This document shows, piece after piece, positions 1 to 6,070 of a DNA stretch of 6,377 nt. The position numbers and the translations under genes were made by a program. The stretch is taken from contig JBCBZK010000167.1 in NCBI GenBank assembly GCA_039815365.1, positions 1 through 6,377 on the forward strand, read 5' to 3'. The notes below the pieces were generated by a model. That model ran no database searches. It saw only the letters and a list, made by a program, of their open reading frames with translations, and was not told the origin of the DNA. The stretch is from CALBPI01 sp039815365. Its GTDB lineage: Bacteria > Pseudomonadota > Gammaproteobacteria > Steroidobacterales > Woeseiaceae. Position 1 is the first letter of the stretch, and each line of letters begins with the position of its first letter.

Positions 1-39
1 CGCCCGCAGCGCCCGCAAGCTGAGGTGATCCCTGACTAG
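1..39 (+). other. Probable 3' end of an upstream gene (frame unresolved)
   Basis: All three forward frames close early, at bases 23, 28 and 39, and a strong forward terminator follows at 73-101, so an upstream plus-strand gene most likely ends here. The frame ending at 39 reads RPQRPQAEVIPD, the one ending at 28 reads ARSARKLR, and the one ending at 23 reads PAAPAS. The sequence contains a short tandem repeat of the type cgcccgca. Nothing here allows a product call, and the true frame cannot be chosen from so few codons. Confidence 0.35.
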
Positions 40-72
40 AACAGTCACGGACCACCTAAGACACCACTGCTG

Positions 73-101
73 AAACGGACGCCGCGAGGTGTCCGTTTTT
101 T
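73..101 (+). terminator. Rho-independent terminator
   Basis: Bases 73-83 pair with 88-98 in an 11-bp stem (AAACGGACGCC with GGTGTCCGTTT, one G-U wobble). The loop is the stable GNRA tetraloop GCGA, and T residues run from 96 to 101. This is a textbook intrinsic terminator on the plus strand, ending the transcript of the gene that enters from the left. It separates that transcript from the O-antigen ligase-like gene at 212, which therefore probably has its own promoter or depends on read-through. Confidence 0.88.
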
Positions 102-136
102 ATATGGCCTTTGTGATGCTGTCTGATGCGCTCGTC

Positions 137-159
137 GGCGGAACCGGCTACCATCCGCC
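137..159 (+). other. Small inverted repeat upstream of the polymerase gene
   Basis: A perfect 6-bp stem, GGCGGA (137-142) with TCCGCC (154-159), has an 11-base loop. It lies in the 110-bp gap between the terminator and the GTG start at 212. It is not followed by a clean T-run, so I do not call it a terminator. It could be a leader hairpin or chance. No convincing -35/-10 pair was found in this gap. Confidence 0.25.
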
Positions 160-211
160 CTAACGCTTATTTTACAGAGCTCGCGCCAGTCGCGGCTAAC
201 GGGCAACGCCG

Positions 212-1639
212 GTGATTCGCTATACACTTCTGATTTTGTTCATCGGCTACGTGGGAGTCTTAAGCTCGCGCGATTGGTTTAAGGCGTTGTGTTTTGCGCT
301 TCCGCTGGTTGCCTTTCTCGAACGACCAGACATGCCGCGCACGATGCTGAATATTCCGGGTTTGAACCCGTTCAATATTGTTCTGCTTTTCGTCTTGATC
401 GGCTGGTTCGTTCAAAAAAATCGCGACCAGCTCTCATGGGTTGCTGACAAGAAGCTCACGAAATTGCTATTGCTCTATTTCGCGGTGCTTATCATCTCAA
501 CCGCGCGCGCCTTGCTCGATCCGAAAGGTTTGAATGTTCCCGTGCCACCGCTGATGGGCGGTCCGCCGCCGGTGGGCAAGATCATTAGTAACGCGGTGAT
601 CAACGGACTGAAATGGGTATTGCCGGGGTTGTTAATTGCGCATGGCGCCAATACGGACGCACGCAAGCGTGCTGCCGTGCAGGCCGTGCTGATCACCGGA
701 TTCCTGTTTTCCATCCAGGTGATTTCGAAGATGTTGCCGGCGCTGATTGGCGGCGACGATCTGGCGAGTCGGGCGCTGCGAGTGCTCGACCGTGACATGG
801 GTTACCACCGCGTTGATCTCGCCGCACTCACCGCAAGTTCTGCCTGGGCGTTTTATGCATTCCGCGTGCATGCGGTCAAACCCTTGGAACGATTGATGTG
901 CTTGGGCGGGTTTTTCGTCTGTAGCTTGGCGATGGCGCTGACGGGTGGGCGTGCTGGTCTGCTCGCATGGTTGGCGGCAGGCGCTGTGCTCGCATTCTTG
1001 CGCATGCGTCAATTGTTGGTTCTGCTGCCGTTGGCAGGCATTGTAGCGCTCAGTGTGCTTCCTGGTTTGCGCGAGCGTGTGCTGGAGGGTTTTTCTTCAG
1101 ACAGCTATGAGGCGTCTGCCGAACGCCGTGGGTTGGATACGATTGATGATAGCGGTCGTGATCAGTATGCCATTACGTCCGGGCGAGTTGTGGTGTGGCC
1201 CCTCGTCATCGAAGACGCGAAAAAAGCGATTGTATTCGGTCATGGGCGTTACGCGATGTTGCGGCGGGGAATCGCCCAGCGACTCGGCTTTGAGTACGGG
1301 ATCACGAGCTTCGGTCACCCGCATAATGCCTATTTACAGATTCTGTTCGACGCCGGCATGGTCGGTCTGCTGATTTGCCTGTGGTTCTACGGAACGATGG
1401 GCATTAGGGCATTTCGTATCGTCGCCGGCAAAGGGCGCGATATTGAGACTGCTATCGGCGCGATTACGATGTCGTTTCTGGTGGTGCAGGCAGTGGCGGG
1501 GATTGGCTCACAATCGTTTTATCCGATTCAAAGCTCAGTGATGATGTGGGTAATGATTGGTCTATGGATACGTAGTCCAAAGGCGCGCCTCAGCGCAATG
1601 CGACCGGCTGAATACAAAGCGCCGCCCCGCAAGCTGTAA
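212..1639 (+). CDS. O-antigen ligase/polymerase family (Wzy_C-like) membrane protein
   Basis: A 475-residue polytopic inner-membrane protein. Hydrophobic segments lie roughly at residues 2-18, 24-36, 54-68, 84-98, 128-144, 155-171, 205-218, 229-243, 248-263, 267-284, 377-397, 412-431 and 441-453. The long hydrophilic loop at about 285-375 is where the WaaL/Wzy_C family (PF04932) places its periplasmic catalytic loop. Family hallmarks are visible: TGGRAGLLAW at 244-253, R325 in SGRVVVWP, and GHPHNAYLQ at 368-376 with H371-N372. The family transfers or polymerises undecaprenyl-linked glycans (O-antigen ligation, polysaccharide polymerisation, or pilin O-glycosylation); which of these applies cannot be told here. 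GTG212 is chosen because an in-frame TAA at 197-199 blocks extension and the first in-frame ATG would remove two membrane segments; the ribosome site is weak. One odd feature is a proline/glycine-rich loop at residues 110-122. The gene is convergent with the lipoprotein gene. Confidence 0.82.
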   Translation: MIRYTLLILFIGYVGVLSSRDWFKALCFALPLVAFLERPDMPRTMLNIPGLNPFNIVLLFVLIGWFVQKNRDQLSWVADKKLTKLLLLYFAVLIISTARALLDPKGLNVPVPPLMGGPPPVGKIISNAVINGLKWVLPGLLIAHGANTDARKRAAVQAVLITGFLFSIQVISKMLPALIGGDDLASRALRVLDRDMGYHRVDLAALTASSAWAFYAFRVHAVKPLERLMCLGGFFVCSLAMALTGGRAGLLAWLAAGAVLAFLRMRQLLVLLPLAGIVALSVLPGLRERVLEGFSSDSYEASAERRGLDTIDDSGRDQYAITSGRVVVWPLVIEDAKKAIVFGHGRYAMLRRGIAQRLGFEYGITSFGHPHNAYLQILFDAGMVGLLICLWFYGTMGIRAFRIVAGKGRDIETAIGAITMSFLVVQAVAGIGSQSFYPIQSSVMMWVMIGLWIRSPKARLSAMRPAEYKAPPRKL

Positions 1640-1675
1640 CTGCTGTAGTTCCAGTTGCGAAACGGCGCTTTGGGT

Positions 1676-1695
1676 CGGCGTTGTGTCCAACGCCG
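1676..1695. terminator. Hairpin at the convergent gene junction, possible terminator
   Basis: A perfect 8-bp inverted repeat, CGGCGTTG (1676-1683) and CAACGCCG (1688-1695), has a TGTC loop. It sits between the stop codon of the O-antigen ligase-like gene (1639) and the stop of the convergent lipoprotein gene (1713). Its position suggests a shared transcription end. Neither strand has a T-run after the stem, so it is not a classical intrinsic terminator; it may stabilise 3' ends or act with Rho. Confidence 0.4.
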
Positions 1696-1712
1696 CGGGG
1701 TCCAGCGGTGTA

Positions 1713-2429
1713 TCAGTTATTGATCGTGACGCTTTCCGGGTCTGACGGATCGCTCTCGAACCCTGATGTGTTGTAAGCCGTGACAACGAATTGATAGTCG
1801 GCCGGAGTCAAGTTTTCCACGACGTAAGTCGTAATGCCCGGGTTATCAATTTCGATTCTGTTTGCATACAGATTCGCCGGCTGCCCGTAATAAATGCGAT
1901 AGCCTGCCAGGTCGGTCAGCGGCGAGCCATCCGTATTCTGCGTCGGCGCGGTGATCATGACGGTTGCTGTGCGACCGGCGGCCACCTGTTGCAACACATC
2001 GATCTGGAACCGACCGGTGCTGGCCGTGTCCTGCCCATCACTGACCGTAATACGAATATCACCATAGATGCCTGAACTGCCGACAGTTGGTGTACCGGCG
2101 AGTCGCCCGGTAGACGATGAGAAATCGGCCCAGTCTGGCTTGTTCTCGATACTGAAGGTCAAGTCGTCACCATCCGGATCGCTCGCCGCGGGCAGGTACG
2201 AATAGGCTTCGCCCACCGTTACGGAGCCAGGCGCCGAGTTCGTGATAACAGGTGCGTTATTGCCAGGCGCCGGTGCCGGTGGCGCAGGAGTTGGCGTAGG
2301 CCCGCCTGCTACCGGATCATCTGCTTCATCGCCACCGCCGCCGCCGCATGCTGCTAACACCAGCGTCAAAGACACTGTTGCTGCGCGCACGCCGAATCGC
2401 TGTGCTTGATGTAACGTTACGTTTCTCAT
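1713..2429 (-). CDS. Outer-membrane lipoprotein with Ig-like and fibronectin III-like domains
   Basis: A 238-residue secreted lipoprotein. The N-terminus has basic residues, a hydrophobic stretch, and the lipobox LVLAAC, giving a lipidated Cys28. Glycine at +2 (no Asp) suggests Lol export to the outer membrane. A Gly/Asp/Pro linker (29-58) follows, then a cadherin/putative-Ig domain (about 59-145; SDPDGDDLTFSI, TGRLAGTP, ITVSDG, typical of He_PIG PF05345). A fibronectin III-like domain follows (about 150-236; LAGYRIYYG, YVVENLTPADYQFVVTAYN). Such modules commonly mediate binding to surfaces, glycans or proteins; the ligand is unknown. Start choice: ATG at 2429 has a strong Shine-Dalgarno GGAGAGG (2441-2435) with a 5-base spacer and leaves a normal signal peptide. 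The upstream in-frame ATG at 2465 would add 12 residues and lies inside a predicted leader hairpin. The mRNA leader carries a cyclic di-GMP riboswitch, which points to a role in attachment or biofilm. The domain call is confident; the exact function is not. Confidence 0.85.
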   Translation of the reverse strand: MRNVTLHQAQRFGVRAATVSLTLVLAACGGGGGDEADDPVAGGPTPTPAPPAPAPGNNAPVITNSAPGSVTVGEAYSYLPAASDPDGDDLTFSIENKPDWADFSSSTGRLAGTPTVGSSGIYGDIRITVSDGQDTASTGRFQIDVLQQVAAGRTATVMITAPTQNTDGSPLTDLAGYRIYYGQPANLYANRIEIDNPGITTYVVENLTPADYQFVVTAYNTSGFESDPSDPESVTINN

Positions 2430-2432
2430 CCT

Positions 2433-2532
2433 AACCTCTCCATCGCTTGCCGCCATTGCAGGCAAAAAGCGATTGATGTGAGGTCATAAGGGGTGTGAGA
2501 AGGGAGGCGGTGTACGAAACGTCATCGTTCCG
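2433..2532 (-). promoter_or_regulatory. Putative riboswitch expression platform (ribosome-site sequestration)
   Basis: This is the leader between the c-di-GMP aptamer and the lipoprotein start, read on the minus strand. First comes a hairpin, CGGAACG (2532-2526) with CGTTTCG (2521-2515) and loop ATGA. Its first two bases overlap the outer closing stem of the aptamer, so the two may be mutually exclusive. Then GACCTC (2485-2480) can pair with GAGGTT (2438-2433), which is part of the Shine-Dalgarno. Inside that pairing, ATCGCTT (2473-2467) pairs perfectly with AAGCGAT (2448-2442), extended by GCC/GGC across a 3-base bulge. The inner stem abuts the Shine-Dalgarno directly. No stem followed by a T-run is present, so translational rather than transcriptional control is favoured. 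Whether ligand turns the gene on or off cannot be read from sequence. Confidence 0.5.
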
Positions 2533-2616
2533 ATTCACTGCAACCCCGCTGTCATAGGTAAGACCCTTAGACCGGAAGTTTTGCGTCCCCACCTTTCGGT
2601 GAGTTTGCCCATATCG
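2531..2616 (-). promoter_or_regulatory. Cyclic di-GMP-I (GEMM-I) riboswitch aptamer
   Basis: The minus strand matches the GEMM-I consensus at its diagnostic positions. GGGCAAAC (2610-2603) is followed by the stem CACC-GAAA-GGTG with a GAAA tetraloop (2597-2594). Then come GGACGCAAA (2588-2580) and TTCCGG. The second arm carries a tetraloop receptor, TCTAAG (2571-2566) opposite TATGA (2556-2552), and the 3' core GCGGGGTTGC ends the aptamer (2549-2540). C2607, A2606 and A2605 can pair with G2541, T2542 and T2543, and CGAT (2616-2613) with ATCG (2534-2531) can close the element. The Gs of GGGC include the equivalent of the ligand-contacting G20 of the Vibrio cholerae Vc2 aptamer, and C2540 the equivalent of C92, by my by-eye alignment. 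A G rather than A at the first site predicts c-di-GMP rather than 3',3'-cGAMP preference. It lies about 100 bases upstream of, and on the same strand as, the Ig/FnIII lipoprotein gene, its only plausible target. Confidence 0.93.
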
Positions 2617-2826
2617 CCGTCTTGAACAGAACGCTGTGTCCTGCGAAGACAGCCCCGACGATACAGCGATGCATGTAGCTAACATGACGACTGGATCACA
2701 GTTCTGGCTTTGTAAATTCAATGGATGTTTCAGCACTCTTTGTATTGAGCGGTTGCCCGCAGAATATGTCCTATCAAGGACGACGTTAAGGTAACAGCAA
2801 TATCTGTACCAATCGACCGCATATCG
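2617..2826. other. Intergenic region between divergent transcripts
   Basis: No credible gene is seen here; the open frames on both strands lack ribosome sites and domain-like sequence. The minus-strand promoter for the riboswitch transcript must lie here or just beyond, but I could not pick a convincing -35/-10 pair. A perfect 5-bp inverted repeat, GTCCT (2768-2772) with AGGAC (2777-2781), has an ATCA spacer. It is too short to name as an operator. Confidence 0.5.
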
Positions 2827-2854
2827 TTAAATAACAATTACTTAACTATAAAAT
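2827..2854 (+). promoter_or_regulatory. Possible promoter in AT-rich block upstream of tyrA
   Basis: TTAAAT (2827-2832) and TAAAAT (2849-2854) are separated by 16 bases inside the most AT-rich stretch of the window. The -10-like hexamer differs from TATAAT at one position, while the -35-like hexamer is poor. If used, the tyrA transcript would have a leader of roughly 340 bases containing the stem-loops at 2991-3180. The AT-rich block could equally serve the divergent minus-strand transcript. Confidence 0.25.
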
Positions 2855-2990
2855 TATGGTAAATCTGATCAAAGAGGCTGTGCAAGAGGTGTGATTTGTG
2901 TCGCGGAATGAGCACAACAATTTTGATGTGATTTCGGCCTTATCTGCGTATGTCTATGATTCGCTTTTGAATAAGCATGATGACAGTGGT

Positions 2991-3180
2991 TGTCGCGTAA
3001 TACAGACATCGAAACGGGGTTAGCGACAGGGTGTTTTTGGCGCGAATTTGCCGCGATTCTGGTGACTCTTAAAGGTCGTGTGTGTTTGAAGCGGAATTTG
3101 CGCAAACTCACAGGTAAGATGCTGTGGCCGCAGGATCGTGGCGTACCGAATCGGTGTGCTACCTGCTCGTAAGCTCTACG
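2991..3180 (+). other. Stem-loop-rich leader upstream of tyrA
   Basis: Several inverted repeats follow one another on the plus strand. Stem A is TGTCGC plus TAA (2991-3000, one bulged G) with TTAGCGACA (3020-3028), followed a few bases later by TTTTT (3033-3037). Stem B is TGTG-T-GTTTG (3079-3088) with CAAAC-T-CACA (3103-3112). Stem C is an 11-bp hairpin, 3138-3148 with 3152-3162, loop AAT, and three G-U pairs. Those G-U pairs would be A-C mismatches on the other strand, so stem C favours a plus-strand RNA. A short CGTA/TACG stem (3168-3180) ends just before the tyrA ribosome site. This could be an unrecognised cis-regulatory leader or a small RNA. I match it to no known family, and no tyrosine-rich leader peptide is evident. 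Confidence 0.35.
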
Positions 3181-3200
3181 TTTAAGGATTGGTAATAAGA

Positions 3201-4337
3201 ATGTCGAATGAGACCAGCGTGCTGAATAGCCCCGAACTAACACAGCTGCGCGAACAACTGGATGAAGTAGATCGCCGGGTGATCCGTTCTATCGCGGAAC
3301 GCCAGAAGCTCGTGCAGCAGATTGGCGCATTAAAAGCGCGCACAGGCCACGGCACGAGAGACTTTAGTCGAGAAAAAGTGGTACTCGAGAAAGCGCAGGC
3401 GCTCGCCGTCGACGATGGTCTCGAGCCGGAGTTAGCGGTCGATGTACTGAAGCTGCTCATTCGCTACTCGTTGACACGTCAAGAACAGGACAGATTGCAT
3501 ACCGACGGCAAAGGCAGCGGTCAGAGGGTACTGATTGTTGGAGGTCAAGGAAGAATGGGGCAATGGTTCGCTGCGTTTTTTGTATCCCAAGGCTACGAAA
3601 TTTTCATCGCTGACCCGAAAGCTGATCCCGCCAACAGTAATCACTTTGCAACGCTTGGCGCAGCGGGTGCCGACTACGACATCATCGTCATTGCGACAAC
3701 ACTGGCGCTATCGGCCGAGATCCTGGATGAGCTTGGTCAGATGCAGCCACGTGGCTTGGTCTTCGACGTCGGTTCTCTCAAATCACCGTTGCGCGATGCG
3801 CTGCAGTCGTTGTGCGCTGCCGGTGTTCGGGTCACGTCAGTCCATCCGATGTTCGGGCCGAGTACTCAAGTGCTTGCGGGTCGGCAAGTGATTTTCGTAG
3901 ACGTCGGTGATCAAAGCGCGACGGACGCGGCGCGGCAACTGTTTGCCAGCACGATGGCAACAGCGATTGATATGAGTATCGATGAGCATGACAGACTGAT
4001 CGCCTATGTGCTTGGGCTGTCACACTTGACCAACATCGCGTTCGTTGATGCCCTCAAGCGCAGCGGTATCGATGCAAACACGCTCGCCGGTTTGTCTAGC
4101 CCAACGTACGACGCGCTGCTTGGCATGGGCACCACCGTCGTCCATGAAAACCCCCATTTGTACTATGAGATTCAGCATTTGAACGAGTTTGGACAGGCGC
4201 CCTTGGATGCGCTGCTCAGTTCGGTCAGTACGCTGCGCGGCGCCGTTGTTGAAGGCGATCAAGCGGGTTTCGTTGCTGCCATGCGGTCCGGGCGCGAATT
4301 TATCGATTCGGGCACGCGGGACGGTTCCGATCAGTAA
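3201..4337 (+). CDS. tyrA: Bifunctional chorismate mutase / prephenate dehydrogenase (T-protein)
   Basis: A 378-residue cytoplasmic enzyme of tyrosine biosynthesis. It converts chorismate to prephenate, then oxidatively decarboxylates prephenate to 4-hydroxyphenylpyruvate with NAD+. Length and domain order match E. coli TyrA (373 residues). The AroQ-type mutase domain is at about 11-95 (LREQLDEVDRRVI, ERQKLVQQIGALKAR; R17, R34 and K45 align with R9, R26 and K37 of E. coli). The dehydrogenase domain is at about 108-372, with the dinucleotide-binding motif GGQGRMG (114-120), VFDVGSLKSPL, and SVHPMFGP, whose H215 matches catalytic H197. It continues with a helical C-terminal domain (LSHLTNIAFVDAL, LSSPTYDALL, NPHLYYEIQ). 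ATG3201 is chosen; AAGGA (3184-3188) lies upstream at a long 12-base spacing. A TTG at 3189 in the same frame would add four residues and overlaps no better site. Tyrosine feedback inhibition is a family property, not visible here. gltX follows after 45 bp, probably in the same transcript. Confidence 0.96.
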   Translation: MSNETSVLNSPELTQLREQLDEVDRRVIRSIAERQKLVQQIGALKARTGHGTRDFSREKVVLEKAQALAVDDGLEPELAVDVLKLLIRYSLTRQEQDRLHTDGKGSGQRVLIVGGQGRMGQWFAAFFVSQGYEIFIADPKADPANSNHFATLGAAGADYDIIVIATTLALSAEILDELGQMQPRGLVFDVGSLKSPLRDALQSLCAAGVRVTSVHPMFGPSTQVLAGRQVIFVDVGDQSATDAARQLFASTMATAIDMSIDEHDRLIAYVLGLSHLTNIAFVDALKRSGIDANTLAGLSSPTYDALLGMGTTVVHENPHLYYEIQHLNEFGQAPLDALLSSVSTLRGAVVEGDQAGFVAAMRSGREFIDSGTRDGSDQ

Positions 4338-4382
4338 ACAGAGCAGCTACACTCTCGCCAGTTTTTCAAGAGCGATAACGAC

Positions 4383-5795
4383 ATGACGGTCAGAACACGA
4401 TTTGCGCCCAGCCCAACGGGCATGCTGCATTTGGGCGGCGTGCGGACAGCACTTTTTTGCTACTTGTATGCGCGCAAGCATGATGGGGCGTTTGTTCTGC
4501 GTGTTGAGGATACTGACCGTGAGCGATCCACGCAGGCATCTGTGGATGCGATTATTGATGGTATGGCCTGGCTTGGTCTGGACGCCGATGAAGGGCCGAT
4601 ATACCAGACTGATCGGTTCGACCGTTATCGCGAAGTCATTGCGCAATGGCTTGAGACCGGTCATGCCTATTATTGCTATTGCACGAAAGAGGAACTCGAC
4701 GAGCGCCGCGAAGCCATGAAGCAGGCGGGCGAGAAACCGCGCTATGACGGGCGATGTCGTGGCCGGCAGGAGCCGCGCGCCGGCGTTGAGCCGGTCGTGC
4801 GCTTTCGAAACCCGCAAACAGGCAACGTCGTCGTGCGCGACCTTGTGCGCGGCAATATTGTGGTTGCCAACGAAGAGTTGGATGATTTGATCATCGCACG
4901 CTCTGATGGCACGCCAACGTACAACTTCACGGTTGTTGTGGACGACGCTGATATGCAGATCACGCACGTCATCCGTGGAGACGATCATGTCAGCAACACG
5001 CCGCGGCAACTCAATATGTTCGCAGCGCTCGGGGTCGCCCCGCCGCAGTACGCGCACATGCCGATGATACTGGGAGACGATGGCGCACGACTCTCCAAAC
5101 GGCATGGCGCCGTAAACGTACTGGACTATCGTGACGAAGGATATTTGCCGGATGCGCTGCTGAATTATCTTGTGCGGCTGGGCTGGTCGCATGGTGATCA
5201 GGAAATATTCACGCGGGACGAAATGATTGCCTTGTTCGATGTCGTTGACGTGAACAGTGCGGCGTCGACGTTCAATACCGAAAAACTCAATTGGTTAAAC
5301 CAGCAGTACTTGCAGTCCGCAGATGCTGCTGCCATTGCCCCGCTGTTTGAATCACATTTGACCCAAGCCGGCGCAACACTTGACGCTGGACCTGCAGCCG
5401 TCGAGGTGTTTGATGCTTATCGCGAGCGGGCGGTCACGTTACGCGCCTTGGCCGCGGATTGTCTGTATCTATTTCAAGATGATGTCGCATTAGATGAGAA
5501 GGCTGCGAAGAAACATCTGCGCGCGGTTGTTATGGAGCCGATGGTGGCGTTGCGTGATGCGTTAGTTGCGATCGAACAGTGGGACGCTAGCGCGTTGGAG
5601 ACGGCTGTCGAATCAACAGCGGCGGCTTTCGATATCTCAATGGGCAAGCTTGGCCAGCCGACACGCGTCGCGGTGACGGGTGCGGCAGCCTCTCCGGGTC
5701 TCGGTGTCACGCTGGCCTTGGTCGGTAAGGCGCGTAGCGTTGCGCGAATGGATCAGGCGATCGCGTATATTCAGCGCAGGATCGATGCTGCGTAG
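4383..5795 (+). CDS. gltX: Glutamate--tRNA ligase (GluRS)
   Basis: A 470-residue class I aminoacyl-tRNA synthetase that charges tRNA-Glu with glutamate in the cytoplasm; the full length is normal for the family. The N-terminal Rossmann fold carries the HIGH-type signature PSPTGMLHLGG (9-19) and the glutamate-binding RVEDTDRERS segment. A zinc-site-like knob has C98-x-C100 and C125; the fourth ligand position (His127 in E. coli) is Gly127 here. The second class I signature is RLSKRHG (236-242), with Arg for the first Lys of KLSKR. The helical anticodon-binding region fills about 325-470. The C-terminal part (SMGKLGQPTRVAVTGAAASPGLG) is typical of bacterial GltX and not of GluQ-RS, which lacks this domain. 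ATG4383 has only a weak ribosome site (AAGAG, 4368-4372) and follows tyrA by 45 bp with no terminator between, so translation from the tyrA transcript is likely. Confidence 0.97.
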   Translation: MTVRTRFAPSPTGMLHLGGVRTALFCYLYARKHDGAFVLRVEDTDRERSTQASVDAIIDGMAWLGLDADEGPIYQTDRFDRYREVIAQWLETGHAYYCYCTKEELDERREAMKQAGEKPRYDGRCRGRQEPRAGVEPVVRFRNPQTGNVVVRDLVRGNIVVANEELDDLIIARSDGTPTYNFTVVVDDADMQITHVIRGDDHVSNTPRQLNMFAALGVAPPQYAHMPMILGDDGARLSKRHGAVNVLDYRDEGYLPDALLNYLVRLGWSHGDQEIFTRDEMIALFDVVDVNSAASTFNTEKLNWLNQQYLQSADAAAIAPLFESHLTQAGATLDAGPAAVEVFDAYRERAVTLRALAADCLYLFQDDVALDEKAAKKHLRAVVMEPMVALRDALVAIEQWDASALETAVESTAAAFDISMGKLGQPTRVAVTGAAASPGLGVTLALVGKARSVARMDQAIAYIQRRIDAA

Positions 5796-6070
5796 CAGCA
5801 GCCGCAAGCCCGCGCCGGCGTCCTGCGGTTCACTGACTGCTTTTGAAAATCAATGGTTTGGACTTACCGAAAGTCATCTCTAGCGACGCAAAATTCTTTG
5901 TGGGTCGCTGCGTCCAGTAGCAGTGCAGGAAATGGTCTGGCGGCGCGCCGTAAAACAGGCAAAGGGCTCTGTCCGGATATTTGTTAGCGCGCTTGCGTTC
6001 TGCAAGATGCATCTTATGGCTTTTCGGCGCACTATAGCGGGATCACAAACCAGAATTTAAGAGCATCACC
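5796..6070. other. Intergenic spacer after gltX with hairpins
   Basis: No gene is supported here. The clearest structure is an inverted repeat, AGCGAC (5882-5887) with GTCGCT (5904-5909), continued inward by CAAA/TTTG. It may end the gltX transcript, but there is no T-run after it. A weaker GC-rich repeat, CCGCA (5802-5806) with TGCGG (5824-5828), lies close behind the gltX stop. TTGCGT (5993-5998) and TATGGC (6015-6020), 16 bases apart, form a weak promoter-like pair for the downstream efflux gene. The 60-residue minus-strand frame at 5830-6012 has no recognisable domain and I do not call it a gene. Confidence 0.4.

Noticed and set aside
12..1636. The 11-base string cccgcaagctg at 12-22 and again at 1626-1636, near two gene ends
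   Set aside because: It is short, with no flanking similarity or other copies; chance or shared C-terminal codon usage is enough.
2711..2728. TGTAAA half-site that might be a TyrR box upstream of tyrA
   Set aside because: The second half (TTTACA at 6-base spacing) is missing, and the site is nearly 500 bp from the tyrA start.
2431..2736. Minus-strand open frame of 101 codons upstream of the lipoprotein
   Set aside because: It runs straight through the riboswitch aptamer and overlaps the lipoprotein ribosome site; the RNA structure explains the conserved sequence.
2990..3172. Plus-strand open frame of 60 codons as a tyrA leader peptide
   Set aside because: It contains no tyrosine and only one Phe, has no good ribosome site or ATG start, and overlaps the predicted stem-loops.
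2869..3243. Minus-strand open frame of 124 codons overlapping the tyrA start
   Set aside because: It has no ribosome site or recognisable domain, is rich in Arg/His/Ser as in random frames, and overlaps the start of tyrA.
4347..5192. Long minus-strand open frame (281 codons) opposite gltX
   Set aside because: It lies wholly antisense to a full-length, clearly recognised gltX, has no domain-like sequence, and is a codon-bias shadow.
1581..5950. Two 10-bp GC palindromes containing GGCGCGCC (1581-1590 and 5941-5950)
   Set aside because: One is inside a coding region and the other in a spacer; two copies without further context are expected by chance in GC-rich DNA.
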